Of a stretch of DNA of 64,000 nt, positions 18,525-30,862 are shown piece after piece. The position numbers and the translations under genes are program-made. Source of the DNA: JAGSOU01 sp049974865 (GTDB lineage Bacteria > Pseudomonadota > Alphaproteobacteria > Rhodobacterales > Rhodobacteraceae); the NCBI GenBank assembly GCA_049974865.1, contig JBNGCX010000010.1, positions 14,321 through 78,320 of the forward strand, written 5' to 3'. Each line of letters opens with the position of its first letter. Position 1 is the stretch's first letter. The notes under the pieces were generated by a model. That model made no database searches. It saw only the letters and a list, made by a program, of their open reading frames with translations, and was not told the origin of the DNA.

Positions 18525-18554
18525 AGGCGCACTATGACGGCGGGCGCGGGAATG

Positions 18555-19199
18555 TCACCCCTCGGCCAGCGCCGCGGGAATCAACCCGCGCAGAGAGTTG
18601 CCGACAAAGAGCGCCGGGGCCGCGCGCAGGTCCTCCATGGTGACGTCCGCCTCTTGGGCGCGGCCGGTCTCCAGCAGTTCCTCGCGCAGGATGCCGGGCA
18701 GGCAACCGGCACTGAGCGGCGGGGTCAGCAGCAGCCCCCCGCACGCGACGAAGAGATTGGTGATCGTGCCCTCGCAGAGGGTTCCGCGCTCGTTGAGAAA
18801 CAGCAGCTCGTCGCAGTCTTCGGGCAGCGCGGCGCGCGCCGCGTCGTAGAGCGCCCGCTGGGTGGTCTTGACCCCGCGCCAGGGGTCATCCGCACGCACC
18901 CGCGCCTTGGCAATCCGCAGCCGCCAGATGCCCTGCACGGGAACATAGGGCGCGGTGGTCAGCTCGAACCGCCCGTCGGGGAACAGCGCCAGCCGCACGC
19001 GCAGCGGTGCATCCGCCCTCAGCCCGTCGAGCAGCGCCCGCGCCTCGGCCCCGTCGAAGGGAAAGCCCAGACGCCGCGCCGCGCGCGCCATCCGGGCGAG
19101 GTGCCTGTCGCCGCGCAGCGCGCCGCCCTCGGGCGTCCAACGCAGGGTCTCGAACAGGCTCAGCCCGTCGGGGAGAGGGTCGCGAAACGGGCTTTCCAC
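18555..19199 (-). CDS. pabC: Aminodeoxychorismate lyase (class IV aminotransferase fold)
   Basis: 214 aa from a GTG at 19199, chosen because GAGGAG lies 6 bases upstream and because GLSLFETLRW, the family N-terminus, follows at once. It would release pyruvate from 4-amino-4-deoxychorismate to give p-aminobenzoate for folate. PLP-fold IV features: LLFLNERGTLCEGTITNLFV and LSAGCLPGILREELLE. It overlaps the end of pabB by 40 bases, a strong coupling of two consecutive steps. Confidence 0.88.
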   Translation of the reverse strand: MESPFRDPLPDGLSLFETLRWTPEGGALRGDRHLARMARAARRLGFPFDGAEARALLDGLRADAPLRVRLALFPDGRFELTTAPYVPVQGIWRLRIAKARVRADDPWRGVKTTQRALYDAARAALPEDCDELLFLNERGTLCEGTITNLFVACGGLLLTPPLSAGCLPGILREELLETGRAQEADVTMEDLRAAPALFVGNSLRGLIPAALAEG

Positions 19200-20302
19200 A
19201 GCGCCTCCTCGTATTCCGATTCCGCGGTGCTGTCGTGCACCACGCCGCCGCCCACGTTCAACCGAACCGCACCGCCCGGCAACAGCGTCAGGGTCCGGAT
19301 GGCCACGTTGAATTCCATATCGCCCGAGGGCGCGATCCAGCCCAGCGCGCCGCAATAGGCGCCGCGGGGGCCGACCTCCAGCTCGCGGATGATCTGCATG
19401 GCGCGGATCTTGGGCGCACCGGTGACCGAGCCGCAGGGGAACAGAGCCTCGAGGATCTCGGCCAGCGTGACGCCCGCCCGCAGCTCGGCCCGGATCAGCG
19501 AGGTCATCTGGTGCACGGTGGCGTATGTCTCGACCGCGAACAATTCGGGCACGTGGACCGAGCCGATTCGCGCCACCCGGCTGATGTCGTTGCGCAGCAG
19601 GTCAACGATCATCAGGTTCTCGGCCCGGTTCTTGGGGTCGGCCCGCAGGAAATCGCGCGCGGCCGCGTCCTGCTGCGGCGTGGCGCCGCGCGGCTGGGTG
19701 CCCTTCATGGGGCGCGTTTCGATCACGCCGGCCGCGACGCGAAAGAACAGCTCGGGCGAGCGCGAAAGAACTGGCGCGGAGCCCAGCGCATGCAGCGCAC
19801 CGAAGGGCACCGGCTGCCGAGCGCGCAGCGCCCAGTAAACCCCCAGGACCGAGCCGTCGCGGCCCGCCCGCATAGGGAAGGTCAGGTTGGCCTGATAAAT
19901 GTCGCCGGCCGCGATATAATCCTTCACCCGCGCGAACGCCGCGCTGTAAGCGGCGAAATCGATCTCCGGCTCCGGCGGGCTGAGACGCGCCGCCCCGGCC
20001 GCCTCGGCGGCCTCCGCCAACACGGGGTCCGCCGCCTCCGGCCCCTGGAAAACACCGAATTCCAGCAGGGGCACGTCGCGCCCGCCCGGCATCAGGTCGC
20101 GCAGCTTGGAGGAAAACAGGTAGCCCAGCTCATAGCTCGCCATCCCGGCCAGCCAGTGGCCGGCGTCCCGCGCCGCCTGCATCGCTGCCAGCGCGGCGGG
20201 CACCTCGGCAGGCGTCTCGGCGCGGATCACCCGGACGGGCCGGGCAAACAGCGTGCCCCCCGGCAGCGGTCCCTGGTCAAACAGAATGTAAGGCTCGTCC
20301 AT
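19160..20302 (-). CDS. pabB: Aminodeoxychorismate synthase component I
   Basis: 380 aa from MDEPYILFDQG (GGGAAGG upstream); an ATG 57 bases earlier adds an Arg-rich stretch without homology signs. Chorismate-binding domain: AGDIYQANLTFP, SPELFFRV, TRPMKGTQPRG, ENLMIVDLLRNDISRVA, CGSVTGAPKIRAM and AYCGALGWI. The short length lacking most of the N-terminal domain, together with the adjacent pabC, argues for PabB over TrpE. It aminates chorismate with a glutaminase partner not seen here. Confidence 0.9.
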   Translation of the reverse strand: MDEPYILFDQGPLPGGTLFARPVRVIRAETPAEVPAALAAMQAARDAGHWLAGMASYELGYLFSSKLRDLMPGGRDVPLLEFGVFQGPEAADPVLAEAAEAAGAARLSPPEPEIDFAAYSAAFARVKDYIAAGDIYQANLTFPMRAGRDGSVLGVYWALRARQPVPFGALHALGSAPVLSRSPELFFRVAAGVIETRPMKGTQPRGATPQQDAAARDFLRADPKNRAENLMIVDLLRNDISRVARIGSVHVPELFAVETYATVHQMTSLIRAELRAGVTLAEILEALFPCGSVTGAPKIRAMQIIRELEVGPRGAYCGALGWIAPSGDMEFNVAIRTLTLLPGGAVRLNVGGGVVHDSTAESEYEEALWKARFATLSPTG

Positions 20303-20493
20303 CCTGCGCCTTCCCTGCTCAGCGCTGCGCCGCATAGGCGCTTTGCCCCGGCGTGACAAGCCTGTAGCCTACCGTCGCGCGCATGCCGCCCATTTTTCCG
20401 GCACTTTTGCCCGCCCCTGCGTCAGGCAGGCCCTTGCACGCGCTTCGCGCATAGCTATAACCCGCATCAATTTGCCATTCCGGGGGTCGAGAC

Positions 20494-23817
<3,324 letters not shown>

Positions 23818-23975
23818 AAACGCGCGGCTGTTACAGCGCAACCTGAAAGATACCCGGCCCGGGACGCGCGCGACGTCCCGGGCGGCGCCCACGCGCGGAC
23901 GGTCCCGGCCATCTGCCTCACAACGCCCCAACGTCGCCGCTTGATCCCGCGGCCTGCTCCGGGGATAAGCGCGCC

Positions 23976-24560
23976 ATGGCCAAGCTCTTCTTCCACTACT
24001 CCACCATGAACGCGGGCAAGAGCACGATCCTGCTTCAAGCCTCGCACAACTACCGCGAACGCGGGATGGAGACCTACCTGCTGACCGCGCGGCTGGACAC
24101 GCGCGCGGGCCAGGGCCGGATCGCCTCGCGCATCGGCATCGGCGAGGACGCCGACATGTTCGAGGCAGACACCGACCTTTTCGCCCGTATCTCGGACCGG
24201 CTGGCGCAGGAGCCCGTCGCCTGCGTCTTCGTGGACGAGGCGCAGTTCCTGGCCCCCGAGCAGGTCTGGCAACTCGCCCGCGCGGTCGACGACCTGGGCG
24301 TTCCGGTGATGTGCTACGGGCTGCGGGTGGATTTCCGGGGGCAGCTCTTCCCCGGCTCGGCCACGCTGCTGGCGCTGGCCGACGAGATGCGCGAGGTGCG
24401 CACCATCTGCCATTGCGGGCGCAAGGCCACCATGGTGGTGCGCATGGGCCCCGACGGCACGCCGCAGCATGACGGCGAACAGGTGCAGATCGGCGGCAAC
24501 GAGACCTATGTCTCGCTCTGCCGCCGCCACTGGCGCGAGGCCGTGGGCGACGGCCGCTGA
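23976..24560 (+). CDS. tdk: Thymidine kinase (type II)
   Basis: 194 aa. Phosphorylates thymidine in pyrimidine salvage. P-loop FHYSTMNAGKSTILLQ at the N-terminus, catalytic DEAQFL, the lasso-region YGLRVDFRGQLFPGS and a zinc-site Cys pair (TICHCGRKA). Length typical of the bacterial/cytosolic family. Stand-alone gene after carB, thematically linked through pyrimidines. Confidence 0.95.
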   Translation: MAKLFFHYSTMNAGKSTILLQASHNYRERGMETYLLTARLDTRAGQGRIASRIGIGEDADMFEADTDLFARISDRLAQEPVACVFVDEAQFLAPEQVWQLARAVDDLGVPVMCYGLRVDFRGQLFPGSATLLALADEMREVRTICHCGRKATMVVRMGPDGTPQHDGEQVQIGGNETYVSLCRRHWREAVGDGR

Positions 24561-24578
24561 CCCCCCCTTCTTCTTGGC

Positions 24579-24607
24579 AAAAATACTCACGGCCCGGCGC
24601 GGGCCGT
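24579..24607 (-). terminator. Rho-independent terminator of the proC-csaA-dehydrogenase run
   Basis: On the minus strand ACGGCCC-loop-GGGCCGT is followed by GAGTATTTTTGCCAAGAAG. The hairpin abuts the stop codon of the dehydrogenase gene. The TATTTTTGCCAAGAAG tail is a recurrent terminator signature in Rhodobacteraceae (from memory). Confidence 0.75.
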
Positions 24608-25566
24608 CAGTTCACCACGTTGGGCAGGGGCGCGCCGTCCAGATGCGCGCGGATATTTTCCACCGCCATCAGCCCCATCGCCTCGCGCACCTCCAGCGCG
24701 GCGGTGCCCAGATGCGGCAGCAGGGTGACGTTCTCCATCCGGCGCAGCGCCTCGGGAACCTCCGGCTCATGCTCGTAGACATCGAGGCCGGCACCCGCGA
24801 TCTGCCCCGCCTTCAGCGCCGCGATCAGGGCGGTTTCCTCCACCACGTCGCCACGGGCGATGTTGACCAGATGCGCATGCGGCTGCATCGCGGCCAGAAC
24901 CTCGGCGCCGATCAGGTGGTGCGTGGCCGGGCTGCCCGGGACGGCGACCACCAGCACATCCGCCCAGCCCGCCAGGTCGGTCAGCGCCGGAACTTGCCGC
25001 GCCGGGACCCCGGGATCGGCCACGGTCGAGCGGTTGAAGAACGCCACCTCCATGCCGAAGCCGTGATGCGCGCGCCGCGCGATGGCCTTGCCGATGCGGC
25101 CCATGCCCACGACGCCCAGCCGCTTGCCGCTCATGTGCAGGCCCAGCATCTGTGTGGGGTGCCAGCCCGCCCAGCCCCCCGCGCGCACCAGCCGCTCGCC
25201 CTCGCCCGCGCGGCGGCAGGTCATCAGCATCAGCGTCAGCGCGATGTCGGCGGTCGCGTCTGTGACCGCGCCGGGGGTGTTGGTCACGGCGATGCCGGCG
25301 GCCCGGGCGGCCCCGGCGTCGATATGGTTGTAGCCGACCCCGAAATTCGCCAGCAACCGCGTCTGCGGCTCCGGCACCTGGGCGAAGACTTCCGCCGAGA
25401 AGAGGTCGCCCAGCGTGGGCAGGACCACGTCGTAGTCACGCAGGGCGGCGACCATCTCGGCTTCGCTCATCGGCGCGGTGCTTTCGCGGGCGGTGACATC
25501 GGCCAGCGCGCGGGCCTCGGCCAGAACGCGTTCGGGCAGGGGGCGGGTGATCAGCAGCCGCGCCAT
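24607..25566 (-). CDS. D-2-hydroxyacid dehydrogenase (glyoxylate/hydroxypyruvate reductase type)
   Basis: 319 aa from the ATG at 25566, which shares one base with the preceding stop (TGATG). The NAD(P)-binding motif GVVGMGRIGKAIARRA, the NIARGDVVEETALI catalytic region and the His near the C-terminus (LLPHLGTAALEVREAMG) define the family. LANFGVGYNHID resembles GyaR/GhrB-type glyoxylate reductases. Substrate is uncertain. It follows proC and the tRNA-binding protein in one tight run. Confidence 0.88.
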   Translation of the reverse strand: MARLLITRPLPERVLAEARALADVTARESTAPMSEAEMVAALRDYDVVLPTLGDLFSAEVFAQVPEPQTRLLANFGVGYNHIDAGAARAAGIAVTNTPGAVTDATADIALTLMLMTCRRAGEGERLVRAGGWAGWHPTQMLGLHMSGKRLGVVGMGRIGKAIARRAHHGFGMEVAFFNRSTVADPGVPARQVPALTDLAGWADVLVVAVPGSPATHHLIGAEVLAAMQPHAHLVNIARGDVVEETALIAALKAGQIAGAGLDVYEHEPEVPEALRRMENVTLLPHLGTAALEVREAMGLMAVENIRAHLDGAPLPNVVN

Positions 25567-25904
25567 CAATACATCCGCCCGCCGATGGGCACGTCCTTGT
25601 CCGGGGTCAGCAGCACCACCTCGCCGTCCTCGTCCGGCAGGCCCAGCACCAGCACCTCGGACATGAACTTGCCGATCTGGCGCGGCGGAAAATTGACCAC
25701 GGCCAGCACCTTCTTGCCCGGCAGTTCCTCGGGCGTGTAATGCGCGGTGATCTGGGCCGAGGATTTCTTCTGCCCGATCTCGGGACCGAAATCGACCCAG
25801 AGCTTGATCGCGGGCTTGCGCGCCTCGGGGTAAGGCTCGGCCTTCACGATCCGGCCGACGCGGATGTCCACCTTCAGGAAATCGTCGAAGCTGATCTCGC
25901 TCAT
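25566..25904 (-). CDS. CsaA-like tRNA-binding protein
   Basis: 112 aa consisting of one EMAP-II/Trbp111 OB-fold (FLKVDIRVGRIVKAEPYPEA, KKSSAQITAHYT, VNFPPRQIGKFMSEVLVLG). Such free-standing domains bind tRNA; CsaA of Bacillus was described as an export chaperone. Its stop overlaps the next gene by one base, and its ATG overlaps the proC stop by four, so all three are probably co-translated. A metabolic link to proC is not evident. Confidence 0.9.
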   Translation of the reverse strand: MSEISFDDFLKVDIRVGRIVKAEPYPEARKPAIKLWVDFGPEIGQKKSSAQITAHYTPEELPGKKVLAVVNFPPRQIGKFMSEVLVLGLPDEDGEVVLLTPDKDVPIGGRMY

Positions 25905-26713
25905 CCGGCCAGCTCCCGGCTGCGGTCGGCGGCGGCCTTCACGGCGCGCTTCAGAAGCGCCGGGAAGCCGCTCTGCTCGTCCATCAGCACGTTCAGCGCG
26001 GCGGCGGTGGTGCCGCCGGGCGAGGTCACGTTGACGCGCAGTTGCGCGGGGTCCTCGTCGGCCGTCTCGGCCAGTTGCCCGGCGCCGCCCACGGTGGCCT
26101 TGGCCAGCTTCATGGCCAGCTCGGGCGCCAGGCCCTGGGCCTCGCCCGCAGCGGCCAGCGTCTCGATCAGGTGGAAGACATAGGCCGGGCCCGAGCCGGA
26201 GACGGCAGTGACCGCGTCCATCTGGCCCTCGTTCTCCAGCCGCACGGTCTGCCCCACAGCCGAGAGCAGCGCCTCGGCCAGCGCCATCTGCGACTCGCCG
26301 ACCTTGGCGTTGCCGATCAGCGCGGTGATACCGCGGTTCACCGCGGCTGGCGTGTTGGGCATGGCGCGGATGATCGGCGTGTCGGACCCCAGGATTTCCT
26401 CGTAGGCGCGGATCGGCGTGCCCGCGGCGACCGAGACGAACAGCGTCTCGCCCCCGCCCAGCGCCGCGATGCGCGGCAGCGCCTCGCCCATCATCTGCGG
26501 CTTGACCGCGATCAGCACGATCGCGGGAGAATCCGGCAGTTCCTCGTTCAGGTGCAGCCCCTGCCCCTGCAGCCACTCGGACGGCTTCGGGTCCAGCACC
26601 CAGACCGACGTGGGCGGCAGCCCCTGCCCGAGCCAGCCCGCCAACATGGCCGAACCCATCTTGCCGCAGCCCAGCAGAACCAGCCCGCGGCGGGCGACGT
26701 CATTGATATCCAT
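25901..26713 (-). CDS. proC: Pyrroline-5-carboxylate reductase
   Basis: 270 aa; last step of proline synthesis. N-terminal Rossmann motif VLLGCGKMGSAMLAGWL, family signature region near the C-terminus (LRVNVTSPGGTTAAALNVLM) and FIRAMPNTPAA-like segment (IIRAMPNTPAAVNRGITAL). Heads a three-gene run with ATGA and TGATG junctions. Confidence 0.95.
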   Translation of the reverse strand: MDINDVARRGLVLLGCGKMGSAMLAGWLGQGLPPTSVWVLDPKPSEWLQGQGLHLNEELPDSPAIVLIAVKPQMMGEALPRIAALGGGETLFVSVAAGTPIRAYEEILGSDTPIIRAMPNTPAAVNRGITALIGNAKVGESQMALAEALLSAVGQTVRLENEGQMDAVTAVSGSGPAYVFHLIETLAAAGEAQGLAPELAMKLAKATVGGAGQLAETADEDPAQLRVNVTSPGGTTAAALNVLMDEQSGFPALLKRAVKAAADRSRELAG

Positions 26714-26742
26714 CAGTTTCCCCCCTTTTTTTCAGGGGGAGA

Positions 26743-27246
26743 TTAGGCGCGCCCGTAAGCCTCTGCAATGGCGACCTGCATCGCCTCTTCGGGGCTCTGA
26801 TCGGCCCAGGTGACGAGCTGGAAGGCGGGGTAGAACCGCTCGGAGGCGGAGATGGCAGCCGAGATCATCCGGCTGATCTGCTCGGGATTCGCCAGTTGCC
26901 CGCCGGACAGCACCAGCCCGTAGCGCCAGACCATCAGCCGCTGCTCGTGCCAGTAGGTGAAGGCCCCGGTCCAGCACATGTCGTTGGCCCGGTTCAGGGT
27001 CTCGCAAAGCTGGGGCAGCTTGTCCTCGGGCGGTTCCATCTCGAAGGTGCAGACCAGGCGCAGGGTTTCGTCATGATCCGACCAGGCCAGGGTGACCGAG
27101 TAGGTGCGCCACTGCCCCTCGACGGCCATCGCGATCTGGTCGTCGGCAAGGCGGTCGAAATCCCACTCGTAATGCTCGGCGATGTGCTCGACGAGATCGA
27201 TGGGGTGCAGCTCTTCGCTCTGAATGAAATCTTCGGAAAGTGACAT
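26743..27246 (-). CDS. YbjN domain-containing protein
   Basis: 167 aa from MSLSEDFIQSEELHPIDLVE (AGAGG upstream); an earlier in-frame ATG is less likely. It has the YbjN fold related to type III secretion chaperones (YEWDFDRLADDQIAMAVEG; LRLVCTFEMEPPEDK). In E. coli YbjN affects motility and stress phenotypes; the role here is unknown. Placed 29 bp upstream of proC on the same strand. Confidence 0.88.
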   Translation of the reverse strand: MSLSEDFIQSEELHPIDLVEHIAEHYEWDFDRLADDQIAMAVEGQWRTYSVTLAWSDHDETLRLVCTFEMEPPEDKLPQLCETLNRANDMCWTGAFTYWHEQRLMVWRYGLVLSGGQLANPEQISRMISAAISASERFYPAFQLVTWADQSPEEAMQVAIAEAYGRA

Positions 27247-27478
27247 GCCCGGCCTCTCTGGTTGTAGCCCCAGCATATTTGGCAGCAACTAGGGCTTGGT
27301 GCCTGCTCAAGGTCCGGCGGAGGCTTCCACCGCCCTTACCAGATATGGTGGGGTCAAAGGGCGGCCCCTGTAAAGCAGAATTTTTGTGACTGACGGGGGT
27401 CTGGCCTCAATATCTTGTGGATAAACCCAAGCTTTGGGCTTGGACGGCACAACTGGGCCTGCTTTTCGGGCAGGCATG

Positions 27479-27503
27479 AAAAAACCGGCCCGCGGGGGCC
27501 GGT
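27479..27503 (-). terminator. Rho-independent terminator after ubiK
   Basis: On the minus strand the stem ACCGGCC/GGCCGGT with a 6-base loop is followed by six T (27479-27484). It lies 30 bp past the ubiK stop. Confidence 0.85.
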
Positions 27504-27532
27504 CTTTCGCGAAACCGGGGCGTGCGCCAGGG

Positions 27533-27781
27533 TTATTTCCCGGCCGCCTCCTCCAGCGCAGCGATCCGGGCCTTCAGCGCCTCGTTCTCCTCGCGGGCCT
27601 TCTGAGCCATGGCACGCACGGCGTCGAATTCCTCGCGGGTGACGAAATCGCGGTCGGCCAGCCAACGGTCCATGAAGCCCTTCATCGCGGTCTCGGCCTC
27701 GTCCTTGGCGCCTTGCGCCACGCCCATGGCGTTGGTCATGAGCTGCGACATGTCTTCGAAAAACTTGTTCCGGGTCTGCAT
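27533..27781 (-). CDS. ubiK: Ubiquinone biosynthesis accessory factor UbiK (BMFP family)
   Basis: 82 aa, one BMFP domain: RNKFFEDMSQLMTNAMGVAQ amphipathic membrane-binding helix, then DFVTREEFDAVRAMAQKARE and a C-terminal coiled coil (ENEALKARIAALEEA). UbiK helps assemble the ubiquinone-synthesising complex at the membrane. Divergent from lgt, an arrangement common in Rhodobacteraceae. Confidence 0.9.
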   Translation of the reverse strand: MQTRNKFFEDMSQLMTNAMGVAQGAKDEAETAMKGFMDRWLADRDFVTREEFDAVRAMAQKAREENEALKARIAALEEAAGK

Positions 27782-27877
27782 TGGCCCCTCCGGCGTTACA
27801 TTTGCCCCCTATATGGTCCGCAGGCGGGCGAAGCTCAATGGTTGACTTCCGCCGCGGCCATACGGAAAGAGGCAAGC

Positions 27878-28765
27878 ATGCAGGCGGTTCTCCCCTTCCC
27901 CGACATCTCGCCCGAGCTGTTCTCGGTCACGCTCTTCGGCGCCGAGTTCGCGCTGCGCTGGTACGCGCTGGCCTATATCGCCGGGCTGCTGCTGGGCTGG
28001 CGCCTGGTGGTGCGGCTGGTCAAGACCGAGCGGCTGTGGCCCGAGGGCCGCGCGCCGATGACGCCGGGACAGGTCGAGGAGTTGCTGACCTGGGTGATCC
28101 TGGGCGTGATTCTGGGCGGACGGCTGGGCTTCGTGCTGTTCTACAAGCCGTTGCACTACCTCCAGAACCCGATGGAGATCCCCATGCTGTGGCAGGGGGG
28201 CATGGCGTTTCACGGTGGGCTGGCCGGCGTGATGGTGGCGGTGGTGCTCTATTGCCGGAAGCACGGCATCGCGCTGCTGTCGGCGGCCGACGCGCTGGCG
28301 CTGGCCGCGCCGCCTGGGCTGTTCTTCGGCCGGGTCGCGAATTTCATCAATGCCGAGCTTTGGGGCCGCCCCTCGGATGCGCCCTGGGCGGTCGTCTTTC
28401 CCGGAGAGCTGGCGCAATACTGCCCCGGATGGGACCAGGCGCCCTGCGCCCGCCACCCCTCGCAACTCTACGAGGCGGGACTGGAGGGGATCGTGCTGGG
28501 CGCGGTGATCCTCTTCCTCGTCTACCGCCGCGGCTGGCTGCAGCGGCCGGGCCGGACGGCCGGCGTGTTCTTCGTGGGCTACGGGCTGGCCCGGTTCACG
28601 GTGGAATATTTCAGGCAGGCGGATTTCCAGTTCATCACCCCCGACAACCCGATGGGCTATGCCCTGCACTGGAGCGGGTTCGGCGTGACGATGGGGCAAC
28701 TGCTGTCGCTGCCGATGGTCGCGGCCGGGGTCGCCTTCCTGCTGATCGCCCGGCGCCGCACATGA
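27878..28765 (+). CDS. lgt: Prolipoprotein diacylglyceryl transferase
   Basis: 295 aa integral membrane enzyme transferring diacylglycerol from phosphatidylglycerol to the lipobox Cys of prolipoproteins. The ATG at 27878 has AAGAGG upstream. Signatures: MAFHGGLAGVMVAV (essential His), GRVANFINAELWGR and ARHPSQLYEAGLEG. About seven transmembrane helices. Its stop overlaps the start of the MidA-like gene (ATGA). Confidence 0.95.
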   Translation: MQAVLPFPDISPELFSVTLFGAEFALRWYALAYIAGLLLGWRLVVRLVKTERLWPEGRAPMTPGQVEELLTWVILGVILGGRLGFVLFYKPLHYLQNPMEIPMLWQGGMAFHGGLAGVMVAVVLYCRKHGIALLSAADALALAAPPGLFFGRVANFINAELWGRPSDAPWAVVFPGELAQYCPGWDQAPCARHPSQLYEAGLEGIVLGAVILFLVYRRGWLQRPGRTAGVFFVGYGLARFTVEYFRQADFQFITPDNPMGYALHWSGFGVTMGQLLSLPMVAAGVAFLLIARRRT

Positions 28766-29826
28766 CGCCGCTGGCCGAGATCCTCGCCCGGCGCATCGCC
28801 AAGACCGGCCCGATCTCGGTCGCCGAGTACATGGCCGAATGCCTGCTGCACCCCGAGCACGGCTATTACGCCACCCGCGACCCGTTCGGCGCGGCCGGCG
28901 ATTTCACCACCGCGCCGGAGATCAGCCAGATGTTCGGCGAGATGGTGGGGCTGTGGCTGGCGCAGGTCTGGATGGACCAGGGCGCGCCCGCCCCCTTCAC
29001 CCTGGCCGAGCCGGGGCCGGGGCGCGGCACGCTGATGGCCGATATCCTGCGCGCCACCCGCGCCGTGCCGGGCTTCGCCGACGCCGCCCGGGTGCACCTG
29101 GTCGAGGCCAGTCCCGCCCTGCGCGCGGTCCAGCGCGCAACGCTGAAGGGCCATGACGTGACCTGGTGCGACAGCGTGGCCGAGTTGCCGGACCGGCCGC
29201 TCTTCCTGGTCGCCAACGAGTTCTTCGACGCCCTGCCCATCCGCCAGTTCCAGCGCGACGCCAAGGGCTGGCGCGAGCGCCAGGTGGCGGTGATCGGGGG
29301 TAAGCTGGCCTTCGGCCTTTCGGCCCCCGCGCCGATAGCCGCGCTCGATCCCCGGCTGGAAGATACCCGACCGGGCGACATCGTGGAGACCTGCGCGCAG
29401 GCCGCCCCTGTCATCGCCGAGATAGCGGCCCGGGTCGAAGCGCATGGCGGCGCGGCGCTGATCTTCGACTACGGCGGCTGGCATTCGCTGGGCGACACGC
29501 TGCAGGCGCTGCGCGCGCATGAGTTCGACGAGCCGCTGGCCCATCCCGGCGAGGCCGACCTGACCGCGCATGTGGATTTCGAGGCGCTGGCCGCGGCCGC
29601 CCCCGGCCTGACCGCGCTGCCGCTGACGCCGCAGGGCGTATTCCTCGAAAGGCTGGGAATCACCGCGCGCGCGCAGGCGCTGGCCGAAAAACTGAGCGGC
29701 CCCGCGCTGGAGGCGCATATCGCCGCACATCGGCGCTTGACCCACCCGCAGGAAATGGGAACGCTTTTCAAGACCCTCGCACTGATGCCACAGAATGCCC
29801 CAACCCCGCCGGGATTCGCGCCATGA
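28762..29826 (+). CDS. SAM-dependent methyltransferase, MidA/NDUFAF7 family
   Basis: 354 aa. Family features: GPISVAEYMAECLLHPEHGYY, DFTTAPEISQMFGEMVGLWL, the SAM loop EPGPGRGTLMADILR and NEFFDALPIRQF. Mitochondrial NDUFAF7 methylates an Arg in a complex I subunit; a parallel role in the bacterium is a reasonable guess. Overlaps both neighbours by 4 bases in an lgt-midA-pgeF operon. Confidence 0.92.
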   Translation: MTPLAEILARRIAKTGPISVAEYMAECLLHPEHGYYATRDPFGAAGDFTTAPEISQMFGEMVGLWLAQVWMDQGAPAPFTLAEPGPGRGTLMADILRATRAVPGFADAARVHLVEASPALRAVQRATLKGHDVTWCDSVAELPDRPLFLVANEFFDALPIRQFQRDAKGWRERQVAVIGGKLAFGLSAPAPIAALDPRLEDTRPGDIVETCAQAAPVIAEIAARVEAHGGAALIFDYGGWHSLGDTLQALRAHEFDEPLAHPGEADLTAHVDFEALAAAAPGLTALPLTPQGVFLERLGITARAQALAEKLSGPALEAHIAAHRRLTHPQEMGTLFKTLALMPQNAPTPPGFAP

Positions 29827-30572
29827 CGCTTGAGATTCTGACCGCCGATATCCTGACCCCGCTGCGCCACGGGTTCTTCACCCGCAAGGGCGGCGCGTCG
29901 TCGGGCGTGTTTTCGGGGTTGAACTGCGGCCAGGGCTCGTCGGACCTGGACGAGGTGGTGGCGATCAACCGCGCGCGGGTGGCGGGCGCGATGGGGGTGG
30001 CGCCGGAGGCGCTGGTCTCGGTGCGGCAAACCCATTCGGCGAGGGTGGCCGTGGCCCCGTTCGAAAACCGCCCCGAGGCCGACGCGGTCGTGACCGCCAC
30101 GCCGGGGCTGGTGCTGACCATCCTGACCGCCGATTGCCAGCCGGTGCTTTTCGCCGACGCCGAGGCAGGCGTGATCGGCGCCGCCCATGCCGGCTGGCGC
30201 GGCGCGCTGGACGGGGTGCTGGAGGCCACGCTGGAGGCGATGGAAAGCCTGGGCGCGCGGCGCGAGAACACCGCCGCCGTGATCGGCCCGACCATCAGCC
30301 AGCGCGCCTACGAGGTGGGGCCGGAATTCTTCGACGCCTTCATGGCCGAGGATCCGGAATACGGCCGGTTCTTTGCCGGCGGCGAGGGCGATCGACTGCT
30401 GTTCGACCTGCCGGCCTTCGGACTGCACCGGCTGCGCGAGGCCGGGATCGGACAGGCGCAATGGACCCGCCACTGCACCTATTCCGACCCCGAGCGGTTC
30501 TATTCCTACCGCCGCGCCACCCATGCGGGCGCGGCCGATTACGGGCGGCTGATCTCGGCCATCCGGCTCTGA
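29823..30572 (+). CDS. pgeF: Peptidoglycan editing factor PgeF (YfiH/LACC1 family)
   Basis: 249 aa. Conserved metal-site motifs: SVRQTHSARVAV, ILTADCQPVLF and IGAAHAGWRGALDG. Family members are annotated as polyphenol oxidases or purine nucleoside phosphorylases; in E. coli PgeF removes misincorporated L-Ser from UDP-MurNAc peptides. Last gene of the lgt operon, ATGA-coupled to midA. Confidence 0.93.
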   Translation: MTLEILTADILTPLRHGFFTRKGGASSGVFSGLNCGQGSSDLDEVVAINRARVAGAMGVAPEALVSVRQTHSARVAVAPFENRPEADAVVTATPGLVLTILTADCQPVLFADAEAGVIGAAHAGWRGALDGVLEATLEAMESLGARRENTAAVIGPTISQRAYEVGPEFFDAFMAEDPEYGRFFAGGEGDRLLFDLPAFGLHRLREAGIGQAQWTRHCTYSDPERFYSYRRATHAGAADYGRLISAIRL

Positions 30573-30721
30573 TCCGCGCCACATTTTGACCCCGACAAGG
30601 CCGCAACAAGTCGCGCGCGCCGTCATCGCCGCGCCGCAAAGCCGGAACATCCTGCGCGTGACGGCCGGGAACGAGCCCCTCGTGCCCCGGCCGAAGCAAG
30701 GCAATGCGAGGAGCGAAAAAG

Positions 30722-30826
30722 ATGAAGAACAAGCGCCGCTGGATGATCTGGGTTCTGGAGGAAAGCGCCAAGCCCCGCCTGCCCCTTCCGTGGGCTCGCC
30801 GACGCCGCGCGAGCCGCGCCGCCTGA
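30722..30826 (+). CDS. Small 34-aa basic protein, conserved type in Rhodobacteraceae
   Basis: Short frame beginning MKNKRRWMIWVLEESAKPRL and ending in an Arg-rich tail (LPWARRRRASRAA). GAGGAG lies 8 bases before the ATG, and a strong terminator (30863-30894) begins 36 bases after the stop on the same strand. The pattern K-R-R-W-M-x-x-V-L-E-E-S-A-K-P-x-x-x-L-P-W matches small hypothetical proteins I recall from Rhodobacteraceae. Function unknown; possibly RNA- or membrane-binding given the charge. Confidence 0.6.
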   Translation: MKNKRRWMIWVLEESAKPRLPLPWARRRRASRAA

Positions 30827-30862
30827 CAGCCAAGCGGCCCCGCGGCCGCCCCCCGAACGCAC

